Shown one piece after another: positions 1 through 9,703 of a stretch of DNA of 64,000 nt. The notes under the pieces were generated by a model that made no database searches, was not told where the DNA came from, and saw nothing but the letters and a program-made list of their open reading frames with translations. Location: NCBI RefSeq assembly GCF_900187365.1, contig NZ_FYDG01000001.1:434001-498000 (forward strand), in the 5' to 3' direction. Within the stretch, counting starts at the first letter, position 1, and each line of letters starts with the position of its first letter. This stretch comes from Rhodoblastus acidophilus. Lineage in GTDB: Bacteria > Pseudomonadota > Alphaproteobacteria > Rhizobiales > Beijerinckiaceae. The translations under genes were made by a program, and so were the position numbers.

Positions 1-771
1 AAGGATATTCTCGACCTCGTCAGCGCCGCGCCGGCCGACGGCGAGGCCGTGGCGGTGGCCACCGTGGTCCGGGCCGGCGCGTGCGGAAAGGCGAAGGCGG
101 GCGCGCGAACGGTCATCGCCGCCGATGGCGCGCTTTCGGGCGCCTGGCCGACAGGCGACGCCGGCGCGGTCGCCCGCGCGGCGCGCGAAGCGTTGGGCGA
201 CGGCCGCCCCCGCCTGATTTCCCTGCGCTCGGCGCGCGGCATGCAAGTTCTTGTGGAGCCGATGCTGCCGCGTCCCATTGTGGCGGTCGCCGGCGCCTCG
301 CCGGTCGCCATCGCAGTGTGCGAGCTTGCGCGCCGCATGGGATTTTTTGTCGTGGCGGGCGCGCCGGGCGCCGACGCCGCCGCCTTTCCCGAAGCCGACC
401 TCGTGGTGGACGATTTGGCGCCGCTCGCGGAGGCGCGCGGCGACTATCTGGTGGTCGCGACCCAGGGAAAAGGCGACCGCGCGGCGCTCGAAGCCATGCT
501 GCGCCGACCCGCCCGCTATCTCGCTCTGGTCGGCCCGCCGCGCCGCGCCGCCGCCCTCAAGAGCGCGCTCGCCCGCAAGGGATTCGCGCCAGAGGCGCTG
601 GACCGGATTCGCGCGCCGGCCGGGCTGGACATCGACGCGGTCACGCCCGAGGAAATCGCGCTGTCCATTGTCGCGGAAATGGTCGCGCTGCGGCGGCGCG
701 GCCAGCGCGGGTCCGGAACCGTTCCCGAGCGCCGTTCGTTGCCGGACGACAGACAGGAGAGTCCGACATGA
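1..771 (+). CDS. XdhC/CoxI family protein, 5' end outside window
   Basis: The reading frame is open from base 1, so the start lies upstream; 256 residues are visible. The N-terminal part (DILDLV, then VAVATVVR and VIAADG) resembles the CoxI domain. The C-terminal half has the XdhC nucleotide-binding fold (VAVAGASPVAIAVCELA) and the typical tail GLDIDAVTPEEIALSIVAEMVA. Family members deliver or sulfurate molybdenum cofactor for xanthine or CO dehydrogenases. The GGC cysteine motif common in the N-domain is absent in the visible part, so this may be the cysteine-less paralogue that often accompanies a second XdhC. The next gene starts inside its stop codon region (ATGA overlap). Which molybdoenzyme it serves cannot be told from here. 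Confidence 0.75.
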   Translation, partial: KDILDLVSAAPADGEAVAVATVVRAGACGKAKAGARTVIAADGALSGAWPTGDAGAVARAAREALGDGRPRLISLRSARGMQVLVEPMLPRPIVAVAGASPVAIAVCELARRMGFFVVAGAPGADAAAFPEADLVVDDLAPLAEARGDYLVVATQGKGDRAALEAMLRRPARYLALVGPPRRAAALKSALARKGFAPEALDRIRAPAGLDIDAVTPEEIALSIVAEMVALRRRGQRGSGTVPERRSLPDDRQESPT

Positions 772-1034
772 ACCGACCCATCGTCCTGGCCGCCGCTTGT
801 GCGAGTCTCGTTGGCGGCGTCGCGCCCGCCTCCGCCGGACAGGCCGGCGCCAACTGGATGCCCGCCGATCAGGTGATCGTCAAACTGCGCCAGACCGGCT
901 ACACGCAGGTCGATAAAATCGAAGCCGACGACGGACGCTGGGAGGGCGAGGGCGTGAAAAACGGCCAGCGCATGGAGTTCCACGCCGATCCCAGCACCGG
1001 CGCGATCCTGACCGAAAGGCCCGACAAGGACTAG
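768..1034 (+). CDS. PepSY-domain periplasmic small protein
   Basis: An 88-residue protein. It has an N-terminal signal peptide (about residues 1-23, cleaved near APASAG), then a single PepSY-like unit: DQVIVKLRQTGYTQVDKIEADDGRWEG, then FHADPSTGAIL. PepSY modules are small periplasmic domains linked to protease inhibition or redox partners; no specific role can be given here. The ATG overlaps the stop of the XdhC gene by four bases (ATGA), implying translational coupling. It ends convergently with cbbY, overlapping its 3' end by four bases. Confidence 0.7.
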   Translation: MNRPIVLAAACASLVGGVAPASAGQAGANWMPADQVIVKLRQTGYTQVDKIEADDGRWEGEGVKNGQRMEFHADPSTGAILTERPDKD

Positions 1035-1711
1035 AACGTCGCCAGCACGCCAAACGTCAGGGCGCGGCTGTCCTCCAGCACCAGCTCGGCCTCGCTCAAA
1101 TCGTCCTGGGCGCAATAGGCCGAGCGCACGGCGATCGTCCGCAGCCCCGCCGCCCGGGCGGCGCGCACGCCGTTGCGGGAATCCTCGATGGCGACGCAGG
1201 CTTGCGCCGGAAGATCCAATTGGCTCAGGGCGAGCTGATACACATCGGGCGCCGGCTTTTTCTGCGCCACCATGTCGCCCGCCGCCAGCGCGGAAAACCG
1301 CCCGCGCCAATTCTCGCCCAAGGCCGACGACAGCAGCGCCTCGATATTGGGCAGGCTGGTGGTGGTGGCGATGGCCAGCAGAATCCCCGCCTGCGTCAAG
1401 GCGTCGAGAAGCGACGCCACGCCCGGCCGCAGCAAAATTTCGCCGCTCTCGGCCATGGCGGTGTAGGCGGCGGTCTTGGCCTTGTGCAGCGCTGCGATCT
1501 GCTCCGCCGTCAGCCGGGGGCCGCCCGAGATTTCCAGAAAATGCGCGATGCGCTCCTTGCCGCCGGTCACTTTGAGCAGGCGGCGATACAAATCCTCGTC
1601 CCAACGCCAGTCCAGCCCGGCTTCGGCGAAGGCGCGGTTGAAGGCGATCCGGTGGACCTCCTCGGTTTCGGCCAGGGTTCCATCGACATCGAAAATCACG
1701 GCTTTGATCAT
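1031..1711 (-). CDS. cbbY: CbbY-type HAD phosphatase (xylulose-1,5-bisphosphate phosphatase)
   Basis: A 226-residue HAD hydrolase of subfamily IA. The nucleophile/acid motif FDVDGT lies at 7-12 (D8, D10), the threonine motif ATTTS at 115-119, the lysine motif KKPAP at 151-155 and the acidic motif EDSRNG at 176-181. CbbY removes the RuBisCO inhibitor xylulose-1,5-bisphosphate, a misfire product, and works with CbbX. The ATG at 1711 is preferred over a GTG 12 bases upstream because GGAGG sits five bases before it. It lies about 6.5 kb from cbbM and 18 kb from cbbX, unlike Rhodobacter, where it directly follows cbbX. A phosphoglycolate or beta-phosphoglucomutase-like role is less likely given this match and the Calvin genes nearby. 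Confidence 0.85.
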   Translation of the reverse strand: MIKAVIFDVDGTLAETEEVHRIAFNRAFAEAGLDWRWDEDLYRRLLKVTGGKERIAHFLEISGGPRLTAEQIAALHKAKTAAYTAMAESGEILLRPGVASLLDALTQAGILLAIATTTSLPNIEALLSSALGENWRGRFSALAAGDMVAQKKPAPDVYQLALSQLDLPAQACVAIEDSRNGVRAARAAGLRTIAVRSAYCAQDDLSEAELVLEDSRALTFGVLATF

Positions 1712-1791
1712 GGCGCCTCCCACGCCACGATGCGGCAGCGTGAGCCCAAGCGGTAGTTTAAAAGTTTCAAGCGCCCTTCAGAAAATCTGAA

Positions 1792-4700
1792 TTACTGCGA
1801 GGGCGCCCCATCCATCGGAATCACCCCGAAAATCTTGCGCAAAAAACCCGGCGCGATTGCGGACAGCGGATTGACCGACAGCACCGGCGCCCCGGGCCGC
1901 CCGGTGACGCGGAAATTGACGCCGATCAGCCCTTCCTTGTCGCCGCCGCCGAGAATCAGGCCGACCACCGGCAATTGCCCGAAAAGATTGTTGACGCCAT
2001 AGGCCGGGACGAACGTGCCGGAAAAATCCACCGCATCGCGATTGAAATCGGCCGAGCCTTCCAGCGTCGAGCCGATATTGGGCGAGGCGATCACCCCGTC
2101 GCGCACTTTCAGAACGCCGTCGCGCTTCTCGATTTCAGCATGCAGCCGGGTAAACGCCACGGTTTCCGGATTGATCCGCATCCGCGCCGTGAGTTGCTCG
2201 CCCCCCGGCTGCGAGGCGAAGGCGCGCATGGCCGGTTCGCCGCGCAGCACGAATTTGTCGATATCGACCGGGCCGGCGAACCCGCCATTGGCGACGCGGA
2301 AGGCGGCGCGCAGCTTGCCGCCCTCCATATGGCTGTAAAGGTCAAGGAAGGCGAGGAACGCGCCGGCGTCGGTCGTCGTCGCCTTCAACAGAGACGATCC
2401 CCCCTCCGCGCGGCCCAGGCTCGCCTCGACGAGATCGCCGCCGATCTTGCCGGAAAAGGTCAGGCCGCGGAGGTTCGCGCCCTTTTTCGACAGGCGCAAC
2501 GCGGCGTTGGAGATGATCTGGCGGTTGGCGCCGGACATGACCGTGGCCTGCAGATCGAGATCGAGATCACTCGAGTCGGCCCGCTCCGGCCCATTGGCCG
2601 CCAGGCTCTTCAGGAAGGGCCGGGCGTCGAGCGATTCGCCCTTGCCGACGATTTTCAGCCCATCGCCGCTCTTGCCGATCTCGACCTGCATCGAATCGCC
2701 GGGCGACAGCTTGAGCTGGGTGAATTTCGCGGACTGGAAGCCGCCCTCCGCCCCCAGTTGCGCCGAGCCGCGCGCCACGGCGCCGCCGCCCTCGAAAACG
2801 ATCTGGTCCAGCGTCGCGCCGCGCTCGTCCTCGCGATAGGCGAAGCTCGCCTTGGCCGGGCGCCCCGCCGGCTTGAACAGGCCGGGAATGGGATAATTCA
2901 GGCCGGCCTTGGCGAGATCCATCTCCACCTGCGCCTGCGGATGCGCCGCGCCGACCGCGCCGGTGAGTTTGACCGCCACCGGGCCGGTCAATGTCGCGCC
3001 GAGCGGCAGGCCCGCCCTGGTCCGCGCCGCCTCGTCCATCACGAAGCTCACCGTGCCCTGCGCCGGATCGTCGCCGGGGCGGAGCAGATCCAGCGTGGCG
3101 GGGACGCCGAACAGCTTTCCGGCGCCCGCGATTTTGGTCGCGCCATTGGCGACGGTGACGCTGAGGGTCGCCTGTTCCAGCCTTTCCTTGCCGACCAGCC
3201 GATCCAGCGAGAAATTCTCGACCTTGCAGTTCACATCGAGGACTGGCGCGGGATCGGGCGCCGGCCCCAGCCGCGTGCGCCACGAGAACGTCCCGTCGAA
3301 CTGGCCCTTGATGGCCTTGGGATCGACCGGCATGCTGGCGACCTTGGCGAAGCCGGGGCGCGCGAGAATGTCGCCGAGCACGTCCACGCCGCCCTTGACC
3401 CGCGCGCCGATATTCATCGGCGTCGGCTTCTGGGCGAGGTCCGGCAGGGAGAACTGCCCGTCGGACAGTTCGATCCGGCGGCCCGGCGCCGTCTCCATCG
3501 CCCCGCTGGTCGCCGTGAACAGCGTCGAGCGTCCGGTGGTGCGGCCATGGCCGTTCAGCCCGATCACGGCCGGCGCGCCGTCGAGAAAGGTGAAGGCCGC
3601 GTCCTTGACGACGTAATCGATCAGGATGCGGTCGCCCATCGGCGCGCGTTGCGCGCGCATCATGCGCAGGTCGATGTCGTCGAGATCGACCGCAAGGCGC
3701 AGGCTGTCAAGGGTTCCGGCCTGCAAATGGTCGCCGAGCCAGCCGCGCGCGGCGGCGCCGAGCGCATTGGGCCAGATCGCGAGCAGGCCCGCCGCCGGCA
3801 TTTTCGCCGCCGACATGCCCAGACGAAGATGCGGGCCTTCGGTCCAGTCCACCACGCCCTGCACCGCCGCCGCCACTTCCGGCCCGCGCAATTCGACGCG
3901 GCGAACGTCCAGCTTCTTCGCGGCGGGGTCGAGGCGCATGTCGCCGTGGAACCCGGTCAGCGTCACCGTCTTCTCGCCGGCGCGATCCGGCCCGATCGTC
4001 GCCGGTTCGACCTGATCGAACAGGATCGCCCAGCCGTCGCCCTCCCCGGCCGGCGCGGTGAGCGATCCCTTGAGGAACAGCCGCGTCGGCCCGGAAAACA
4101 CCTGGGCCTGATCGACGACCAGCCGATGCGCCTCCGGCTCCCAATGCAGGGCGGCGAATCCCTCGTCGATGAAGATCGGCGAAAAATCGGGATCGTCATA
4201 ACGCCAGAAGCCCGCGCTCAGGCCAAGGCGGGCGTGGGCGTCGAGCAGGTGGCCGTCGGCCTGGAACGCCGCCTCGGCCTTGACGCCGAGCGAGATGTCG
4301 GAATCGACCGGCAGGCTGGACTTGCCGAGCGCCAGCGCCAGTTCGTCGATGGTGAAGCCGCCGGCCTCCAGCGTCAGCGCATGCGGCTGGTCGCGGGCGC
4401 CGCGCGCCTCGCCGCGCAGCCTCCAGCGGCCGTTCGGCCCGTCCGCCGCCACATTGACCTCGGCGGCGCCCTGGCCTTTGAGGCGCTTGCGGTCGAGCGA
4501 GAAGGCGAAATTGTCGAAGCCGCGCGTCTGACCGGCGGAGAGATCGATCAGCGCCAGCTTGCCGCGCCGCACGCCGAAATGATCGAGTTGCGCAATGGGA
4601 CTGTCCTTGCCCGAGGCGAGATCAAACACGCCGTTGATGGCGCGGCCGATCTGCGCCACAATTTTCGCGCGCTGCGCCGGGGCGGGCGAGGCTTCGGACG

Positions 4701-5250
4701 AGACTTGCGCGGCCGGGTTTTGCGGGGCGGCCGTCTGGGCGGCGTCGGGGACAGGCGCGGAATCATCGGCGCCCAGGCTCAGATCGACGCCGCCATCGGG
4801 CAGGATGCGCAATTGCACCAGCAGATCCTCGACATCGACCCGCTTCGGCTCGACCGCGCCGGTGAGCAGCGCCAGCGTCGAGACATGCACATCGGCCTTG
4901 GGCGCGGACAAAAGCTTGTGGCCGTCGTCATCGAAAATGGCCAGATCCGTCAGCGCCAAAGCGAGGCCGCGCTCGTCGCGCTCCAACGCCAGGCCGCCGA
5001 TGGCGAGCTTGCGCCCGGCCCCGACGCGATCCTGCAACGCCGCCACGGCCAGCGGCCGCACCGCCTCCAGATCGACGCGCCCGCCCGCGAACGTATAGAC
5101 TCCCAGCCCGGCGACGGCGGTCAGCGTGATCAGCAGCAGGGACAGCGCCGCTCCGGCTGCGCGCCAGCGGCGTCGGCGCCGGCGCCGCGCGGGACGCAGA
5201 CTGATGGAGATGTCCGGCCGTTCCGTCACGTTCCCCCGCTTTTCCGGCAT
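1792..5250 (-). CDS. AsmA-like / DUF3971 giant envelope protein
   Basis: A 1152-residue protein with a basic N-terminus (a run of arginines around residues 18-27), one membrane anchor (about 30-52, ALSLLLITLTAVAGLGVYTF) and a very long periplasmic beta-rich part. The C-terminal region (GSTLEGSADFNRDAVDFSGTFVPAYGVN, then GGDKEGLIGVNFRVTG) is the typical AsmA-like C-terminal domain. Relatives (YhdP/AsmA superfamily) are thought to bridge the membranes and carry phospholipids to the outer membrane. The frame stays open upstream to 5952, but that stretch is antisense to the peroxiredoxin gene. The ATG at 5250 (MPEKRG) has AGGAAG upstream and fits the family length. It is divergent from bcp. Confidence 0.82.
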   Translation of the reverse strand: MPEKRGNVTERPDISISLRPARRRRRRRWRAAGAALSLLLITLTAVAGLGVYTFAGGRVDLEAVRPLAVAALQDRVGAGRKLAIGGLALERDERGLALALTDLAIFDDDGHKLLSAPKADVHVSTLALLTGAVEPKRVDVEDLLVQLRILPDGGVDLSLGADDSAPVPDAAQTAAPQNPAAQVSSEASPAPAQRAKIVAQIGRAINGVFDLASGKDSPIAQLDHFGVRRGKLALIDLSAGQTRGFDNFAFSLDRKRLKGQGAAEVNVAADGPNGRWRLRGEARGARDQPHALTLEAGGFTIDELALALGKSSLPVDSDISLGVKAEAAFQADGHLLDAHARLGLSAGFWRYDDPDFSPIFIDEGFAALHWEPEAHRLVVDQAQVFSGPTRLFLKGSLTAPAGEGDGWAILFDQVEPATIGPDRAGEKTVTLTGFHGDMRLDPAAKKLDVRRVELRGPEVAAAVQGVVDWTEGPHLRLGMSAAKMPAAGLLAIWPNALGAAARGWLGDHLQAGTLDSLRLAVDLDDIDLRMMRAQRAPMGDRILIDYVVKDAAFTFLDGAPAVIGLNGHGRTTGRSTLFTATSGAMETAPGRRIELSDGQFSLPDLAQKPTPMNIGARVKGGVDVLGDILARPGFAKVASMPVDPKAIKGQFDGTFSWRTRLGPAPDPAPVLDVNCKVENFSLDRLVGKERLEQATLSVTVANGATKIAGAGKLFGVPATLDLLRPGDDPAQGTVSFVMDEAARTRAGLPLGATLTGPVAVKLTGAVGAAHPQAQVEMDLAKAGLNYPIPGLFKPAGRPAKASFAYREDERGATLDQIVFEGGGAVARGSAQLGAEGGFQSAKFTQLKLSPGDSMQVEIGKSGDGLKIVGKGESLDARPFLKSLAANGPERADSSDLDLDLQATVMSGANRQIISNAALRLSKKGANLRGLTFSGKIGGDLVEASLGRAEGGSSLLKATTTDAGAFLAFLDLYSHMEGGKLRAAFRVANGGFAGPVDIDKFVLRGEPAMRAFASQPGGEQLTARMRINPETVAFTRLHAEIEKRDGVLKVRDGVIASPNIGSTLEGSADFNRDAVDFSGTFVPAYGVNNLFGQLPVVGLILGGGDKEGLIGVNFRVTGRPGAPVLSVNPLSAIAPGFLRKIFGVIPMDGAPSQ

Positions 5251-5463
5251 GGCCGGTTCTTCCTCATGCCCCTGGCGATCGGATCCATTCTCGCCGGGAC
5301 GTTCGCACGTGACGCGCTTCCCTCGGGCTTTGCCTGAAAGGCTGACGAAGCGCGCCGAATCGCACAATATGCGACGGAACGTTTTTCGCGCAGGTCGCCG
5401 CCGCTGACAATGGCGCTTCGCCATGCCGAGCAACGCCACAACATTCTGACGAAAGGAAGACCA

Positions 5464-5934
5464 ATGTCCCCGCTTCCGCAGATCGGCGATCCCGCGCCCG
5501 ATTTCAGCCTGCCGCGCGACGGCGCCGGCGCGCTCGGCCTCAAGGATTTCGGCGGCAAAAAGCTCGTGCTGTATTTCTATCCCAAGGACGACACCACGGG
5601 CTGCACCGCCGAGGCCAAGGATTTCAACGCGCTGTTGATGGAGTTCGCGCAGGCCAACGCCTCCGTCGTCGGCGTCTCGCCCGATCCGGTCAAGGCGCAC
5701 GACAAGTTCCGCGACAAATACGAACTGTCGTTCCCGCTGCTGTCCGACGAGGCCAAATCCATGCTGGAGGCTTATGGCGTCTGGGTGGAGAAAAGCATGT
5801 ACGGCCGCAAATATATGGGCGTCGAGCGCACCACTTTTCTGATCGACGGCCAGGGCAAGATCGTCAACATCTGGCGCAAGGTGAAGACCACCGGCCATGC
5901 CGCGGCGGTGCTGAAAGCCGTTCAGGAGATGTGA
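5464..5934 (+). CDS. bcp: Thioredoxin-dependent thiol peroxidase, Bcp/PrxQ type with a single cysteine
   Basis: A 156-residue peroxiredoxin reducing H2O2 and organic peroxides in the cytoplasm. The core is GDPAPDFSLP at 8-17 and YFYPKDDTTGCTAEA, with the peroxidatic cysteine at C47. In E. coli Bcp the resolving cysteine is five residues later; here that position is K52, and no other cysteine exists in the protein, so it must act as a one-cysteine enzyme. The start at 5464 is chosen because AAGGAAG lies upstream and the family begins at this point; an in-frame ATG at 5410 would add 18 residues unlike the family. It is followed by an M23 peptidase gene. Confidence 0.9.
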   Translation: MSPLPQIGDPAPDFSLPRDGAGALGLKDFGGKKLVLYFYPKDDTTGCTAEAKDFNALLMEFAQANASVVGVSPDPVKAHDKFRDKYELSFPLLSDEAKSMLEAYGVWVEKSMYGRKYMGVERTTFLIDGQGKIVNIWRKVKTTGHAAAVLKAVQEM

Positions 5935-6025
5935 CGGGCGCCCATTTTCCAAACATTAACCACGATCGCATAGGGTTTCTCAACCATGTCCGGCCTTTGC
6001 CCGAGGCCGGGGGAAACGGAACCCC

Positions 6026-7393
6026 ATGCGTCACGCTCCAACCGCGCAAAACCCGGCCGCGCAAAATCCGACCGCGCAAGACCCGCACCTGTTGGCGATC
6101 AGCCTCGCCTTCCGCTCGTTCCGCCGCGATCTGCGGCTGGCGCCGCATTGGGTCTATCTGCTGTTCGGGCTGGTTCCCATGCTGGTCGCAGCCTTGCTCG
6201 GAACCGGGTTGTATCTGGTGTTTCGCGACGACATGCTGACGGCGCTGATGCGCCGTCAGGCGCAGATGCAATTCGCCTATGAGGACCGCATCGCCGCGCT
6301 GCGCGATCAGGTCGATCAGATGGCGACGCGGCAACTGGCCAATCAGGACACCGTCGAGGGCAAGGTGGCCGAACTCGCCATGCGCCAGGCCCGGCTGGAA
6401 TCGCGTTCGGCGCTGGTGTCGGCGCTGGCGGCGAAGATCGCGCCCGCTCCGGCGGCGTCCGAGGGCGTGAGCGCCATCAACCGCGCGACGCGCGTCCCCC
6501 TGCCCGCCGCCGCCTCGGCCTACGCGCCGCTGAAACCCGCCGTCGCCGCCCCGGCGCAAGGCAAGCTGACGCCGGAAGCCGTCGCGCCCGCCAAGCCGGC
6601 GCCGGAAGGATTCGACCTGCGCCGCGGCGCGGAAGGCGCGCCGGTTCCCGAGGACGTGTCCGACGCCGCCGATTTTCTCTCGCCGCAGGACCGGCTGCAG
6701 GCCCTGGCCGCCAATGTGGACCGCATTGAACACAAGCAGGTTTCGGCGCTGGAGACTCTTCGCGCGCCGGCCGCGGCGCGGGCGGAAAACCTGCGTCTGG
6801 CCTTCGCCGAAGCCGGCCTGCCGGTCGAGCGGATGATGCGCCGCGCCAACGCCGACAAGCCCGCCGACGCCGTGGGCGGCCCGTTCGAACCGGCTGGCGG
6901 CGCGTTCGAGCGCCTGTTCGGCGAAGTCAACCGCTCCGTCGCGCTGATGGAGGGACTGCGCCGCGCCCTGCCCTATGCGCCGCTGCGCCAGCCGCTGCCC
7001 GGCGCGCTCGACGTCACCTCGGTGTTCGGCTACCGCACCGATCCGTTCTTGGGCCGTCCGGCGCTGCATTCGGGGATGGACTTGCGCGCGCCCTATGGCG
7101 ACGCCGTGCGCGCCACCGCCAGCGGCCGCGTCAGCGTCGCCGAATCGTCGGGCGGCTATGGCAATCTGGTCGAGGTCGATCACGGCGCCGGGCTGGCGAC
7201 CCGCTACGGCCATTTGTCGGAGATCGACGTGAGCGAGGGGCAATGGGTGGAGGCCGGCGCCGTGATCGGCCGGATCGGCTCGACCGGGCGCTCCACCGGC
7301 CCGCATCTGCATTACGAAGTGCGCGTGGATGGGGCCGCCGTGGACCCCACCCGCTATCTCAAGGCCGGGCGGCTGTTGACCGCCGGTCTGTGA
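6026..7393 (+). CDS. M23 family metallopeptidase, membrane-anchored
   Basis: A 455-residue protein with an Ala/Gln-rich cytoplasmic start, one membrane segment near residues 45-70 (WVYLLFGLVPMLVAALLGTG), a coiled, Ala/Pro-rich middle and a C-terminal LytM (M23) domain. Zinc and catalytic residues are intact: H348-x3-D352, H396 (RYGHL) and H427-L-H429. M23 enzymes cleave peptide cross-links of peptidoglycan, or activate amidases when degenerate; this one looks catalytically complete. It starts about 90 bases after bcp, possibly co-transcribed. No strong ribosome site precedes the ATG, so the start could be slightly different. Confidence 0.88.
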   Translation: MRHAPTAQNPAAQNPTAQDPHLLAISLAFRSFRRDLRLAPHWVYLLFGLVPMLVAALLGTGLYLVFRDDMLTALMRRQAQMQFAYEDRIAALRDQVDQMATRQLANQDTVEGKVAELAMRQARLESRSALVSALAAKIAPAPAASEGVSAINRATRVPLPAAASAYAPLKPAVAAPAQGKLTPEAVAPAKPAPEGFDLRRGAEGAPVPEDVSDAADFLSPQDRLQALAANVDRIEHKQVSALETLRAPAAARAENLRLAFAEAGLPVERMMRRANADKPADAVGGPFEPAGGAFERLFGEVNRSVALMEGLRRALPYAPLRQPLPGALDVTSVFGYRTDPFLGRPALHSGMDLRAPYGDAVRATASGRVSVAESSGGYGNLVEVDHGAGLATRYGHLSEIDVSEGQWVEAGAVIGRIGSTGRSTGPHLHYEVRVDGAAVDPTRYLKAGRLLTAGL

Positions 7394-7399
7394 TTTTCG

Positions 7400-8104
7400 T
7401 CAAGCCGCCGATTTGACGCGCGCGGCTTCGGCCGCCGCGCGGATGGCGGCGATGTTCTTGCCATAGACTTCGGGCGTGTCCACCGAACCGCCCTTGAACA
7501 CGGCGGAGCCGGCCACCAGCGCGTCGGCGCCGGCGGCGACCACCAGCGGCGCGGTTTCCGGCGTAATGCCGCCGTCGATTTCGATGTGGATCGGGCGGTC
7601 GCCGATCATGGCGCGCAATTGCCGCACCTTCTCGACCTGCGAGTGAATAAAACTCTGGCCGCCGAAGCCGGGATTGACGGTCATCACCAGCACGAGGTCG
7701 ATGCGGTCGAGCACGAATTCAATGGCCGAAGCGGGGGTCGAAGGGTTGAGCGACACGCCGGCCTTCTTGCCGCAGCCGCGGATCAGTTGCAGCGAGCGGT
7801 CGAGATGCGGGCCGGCTTCGGCGTGGACGGTGACGATGTCGGCGCCGGCCTTGCAGAAGGCCTCGATATAGGGATCGACCGGAGCGATCATCAAATGGAC
7901 GTCCATCACGCCCTTGATGTGTTTTCTGATCGCCGCGCAGGTGGCGGGGCCAAACGTGATGTTGGGGACGAAATGGCCGTCCATCACGTCGACATGGACC
8001 CAATCGGCGCCCTGCGCCTCGATGGCGCGGCATTCCGCGCCGAAATTAGCGAAGTCGGCGGACAGGATGGATGGCGCGATCTTGATGCTGCGGTCGAAGG
8101 ACAT
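7400..8104 (-). CDS. rpe: Ribulose-phosphate 3-epimerase
   Basis: A 234-residue TIM-barrel enzyme interconverting ribulose-5-phosphate and xylulose-5-phosphate in the Calvin and pentose phosphate pathways. Signatures are present: [13 protein letters not shown] at 10-22, [12 protein letters not shown] with the metal/catalytic residues, [15 protein letters not shown] and the C-terminal IDGGI. It lies downstream of cbbM on the same strand, the position cbbE takes in Rhodobacter form II operons, separated by 183 bp filled by a cruciform repeat. It ends convergently, six bases from the M23 peptidase gene. Confidence 0.95.
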   Translation of the reverse strand: MSFDRSIKIAPSILSADFANFGAECRAIEAQGADWVHVDVMDGHFVPNITFGPATCAAIRKHIKGVMDVHLMIAPVDPYIEAFCKAGADIVTVHAEAGPHLDRSLQLIRGCGKKAGVSLNPSTPASAIEFVLDRIDLVLVMTVNPGFGGQSFIHSQVEKVRQLRAMIGDRPIHIEIDGGITPETAPLVVAAGADALVAGSAVFKGGSVDTPEVYGKNIAAIRAAAEAARVKSAA

Positions 8105-8146
8105 GGGCGGATTCTCTCAGGAACGATGAAGGCCTCGGCGAGGCTC

Positions 8147-8279
8147 CTTCTCCCCGCGTGCGGGGAGAAGGCGGGGGATGAGGGGGAGTCGGGGATTGGC
8201 TTTAGTCTCGCGCATAGGCGAAAGCCAGCGCCGGAGTCCCCCTCACCCTAACCCTCTCCCCGCTAAAGCAGGGAGAGGG
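8147..8279. repeat. Cruciform intergenic repeat, copy A
   Basis: A ~133-bp element between cbbM and rpe. The outer hairpin at 8147-8170 has a 10-bp stem (CTTCTCCCCG / CGGGGAGAAG). Inner arms GAGGGGGA and TCCCCCTC pair across a small central hairpin (TGGCTTT...AAAGCCA). A closing hairpin sits at 8254-8279 (CCCTCTCCC / GGGAGAGGG). The same architecture recurs at 10871-11007 and 18969-19099. It codes for nothing and resembles REP/BIME-type elements. Confidence 0.85.
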
Positions 8280-8287
8280 AACTACTC

Positions 8288-9673
8288 TTACTTCGCGGCG
8301 AACGCGAGCTTCTCGCGCCAGCCCGGATAGAGCGCGTCGGCGTCCTGCGGGAAGCTGTGGAACGCGCGGGCGAACTCGATATGGTCCTTGGCGAATTCCA
8401 CGGGGTCGAGGCCCGACTTCCAGCACTGCTCGGCCTGACGCAGCGAGACCGCGCCCTTGGCGCCGCCGTCGAGATGGCCGAAGGCGCCGCCGCCGGCCGT
8501 CATGATCAGGTTGGAATGGCCGAGATTCTTGAAGAAGCCCGGCATGCGCAGCGCATTCATGCCGCCCGAGATGATCGGCGTGGTCGGGTTCAGGCCCAGC
8601 CATTCCTGATGGTAGAACGGCCCGTCGGCGCTGTCGTCGGTGAGCATGAAGGCGATGTTGCGGTCGGACGCGTCGCCTTCCATCTTGCCGAAGCCCATCG
8701 TGCCCGTGTGGATGCCGGACGCGCCCTGCAAACGGGCCATTTTCGACAGCACGAAGGCGGTGTAGCCGCGCTTGGACGAAGGCGAGGTCACGGCGCCGTG
8801 GCCGGCGCGGTGATAGTGCAGGTACTGCTTGGGGAAGGCGCGGCGCGCGGTGGTGACGGCGGCGGGACCGGCGACATAGCCGTCGACCAGGAAGGCGACG
8901 TGGTCGGCGTTGGGGCCGAACGTCTCAAGGATATATTCGCCGCGCGCGATCATTTCGTAATGGTCGTCGGCGGTGATGTTGAACGAGAACAGCTTGGCGG
9001 CGCCGGTCTTGTCCTGCACCCGCACCATGGCGTCGTTGACGAGGCGCACCATTTCCTTGAACGGCGCGAACACCTGGTTGCCCTGGGGCTCGTCATTCTT
9101 GATGAAGTCGCCGCCGAGCCAGAAGTCGTAACACGCCTTGGCGAAAGGCTCGGGACGCAGGCCGAGCTTCGGCTTGATGATGGTGCCGACGATGAAGCCG
9201 CCGTCAACAACCGGACGCCCCAGCACGCGCCACATATCCTTGATGCCGGTCGACGGGCCGTCGAACAGTTTCAAATAGGCCGGCGGCACGTAGAAATCGT
9301 GCATCTTGCCATATTCGATGTCGCCCATGCCCTGGTTGTTGCCGATGGTCAGGGTCAGGAAGGACGCGATCATGGCGCGGCCGTCGATGATGTTGCGGTC
9401 GAACAGCTCGACGGGATAGGCGATCTTCATGATCTCGTTGGCTTCGTCGATCTCGTAAACGAGCGCATCGACGCCGCGGGTGAAATCATCGGTGGTGGAG
9501 ACTTCGACATTGGTGCCGGTCGAGGATTCCGCGGCGAAATGGGCGGCGGCGGCGAGATAGGGGCCGTGGCCGCGCTTGGGCTTCATCGTATAGGCGCACA
9601 GCACATGCTTGCCGCCGGCGATGAGGTCGGCCTCTTTCAGGTTCAGATTGGCGTAACGGGCTGACTGGTCCAT
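8288..9673 (-). CDS. cbbM: RuBisCO form II large subunit
   Basis: A 461-residue enzyme fixing CO2 onto ribulose-1,5-bisphosphate; form II works as a dimer of large subunits and suits low-O2, high-CO2 conditions. The start [10 protein letters not shown] and the body align closely, from memory, with Rhodospirillum rubrum CbbM. Active-site residues are intact: K167 and K169 in IIKPK, and the carbamylated K192 with metal ligands D194/E195 in [29 protein letters not shown] and IISGGMNAL follow. AAGGAGAA lies just before the ATG. It follows cbbA with a 30-base gap in the order F-P-T-A-M, like Rhodobacter cbbII but without a cbbG gene. Confidence 0.98.
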   Translation of the reverse strand: MDQSARYANLNLKEADLIAGGKHVLCAYTMKPKRGHGPYLAAAAHFAAESSTGTNVEVSTTDDFTRGVDALVYEIDEANEIMKIAYPVELFDRNIIDGRAMIASFLTLTIGNNQGMGDIEYGKMHDFYVPPAYLKLFDGPSTGIKDMWRVLGRPVVDGGFIVGTIIKPKLGLRPEPFAKACYDFWLGGDFIKNDEPQGNQVFAPFKEMVRLVNDAMVRVQDKTGAAKLFSFNITADDHYEMIARGEYILETFGPNADHVAFLVDGYVAGPAAVTTARRAFPKQYLHYHRAGHGAVTSPSSKRGYTAFVLSKMARLQGASGIHTGTMGFGKMEGDASDRNIAFMLTDDSADGPFYHQEWLGLNPTTPIISGGMNALRMPGFFKNLGHSNLIMTAGGGAFGHLDGGAKGAVSLRQAEQCWKSGLDPVEFAKDHIEFARAFHSFPQDADALYPGWREKLAFAAK

Positions 9674-9703
9674 CTTTTTCTCCTTAATTCGGAAAAACTG
9701 GCT

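Noticed and set aside
1975-5337. A 1120-codon open frame on the plus strand
   Set aside because: It is antisense to the AsmA-like gene; its Arg/Gln/Gly-rich translation is typical of a shadow frame in G+C-rich DNA.
5251-5952. N-terminal extension of the AsmA-like gene to 5952
   Set aside because: The extension is antisense to the clearly real bcp gene and lacks a ribosome site; MPEKRG at 5250 fits the family.
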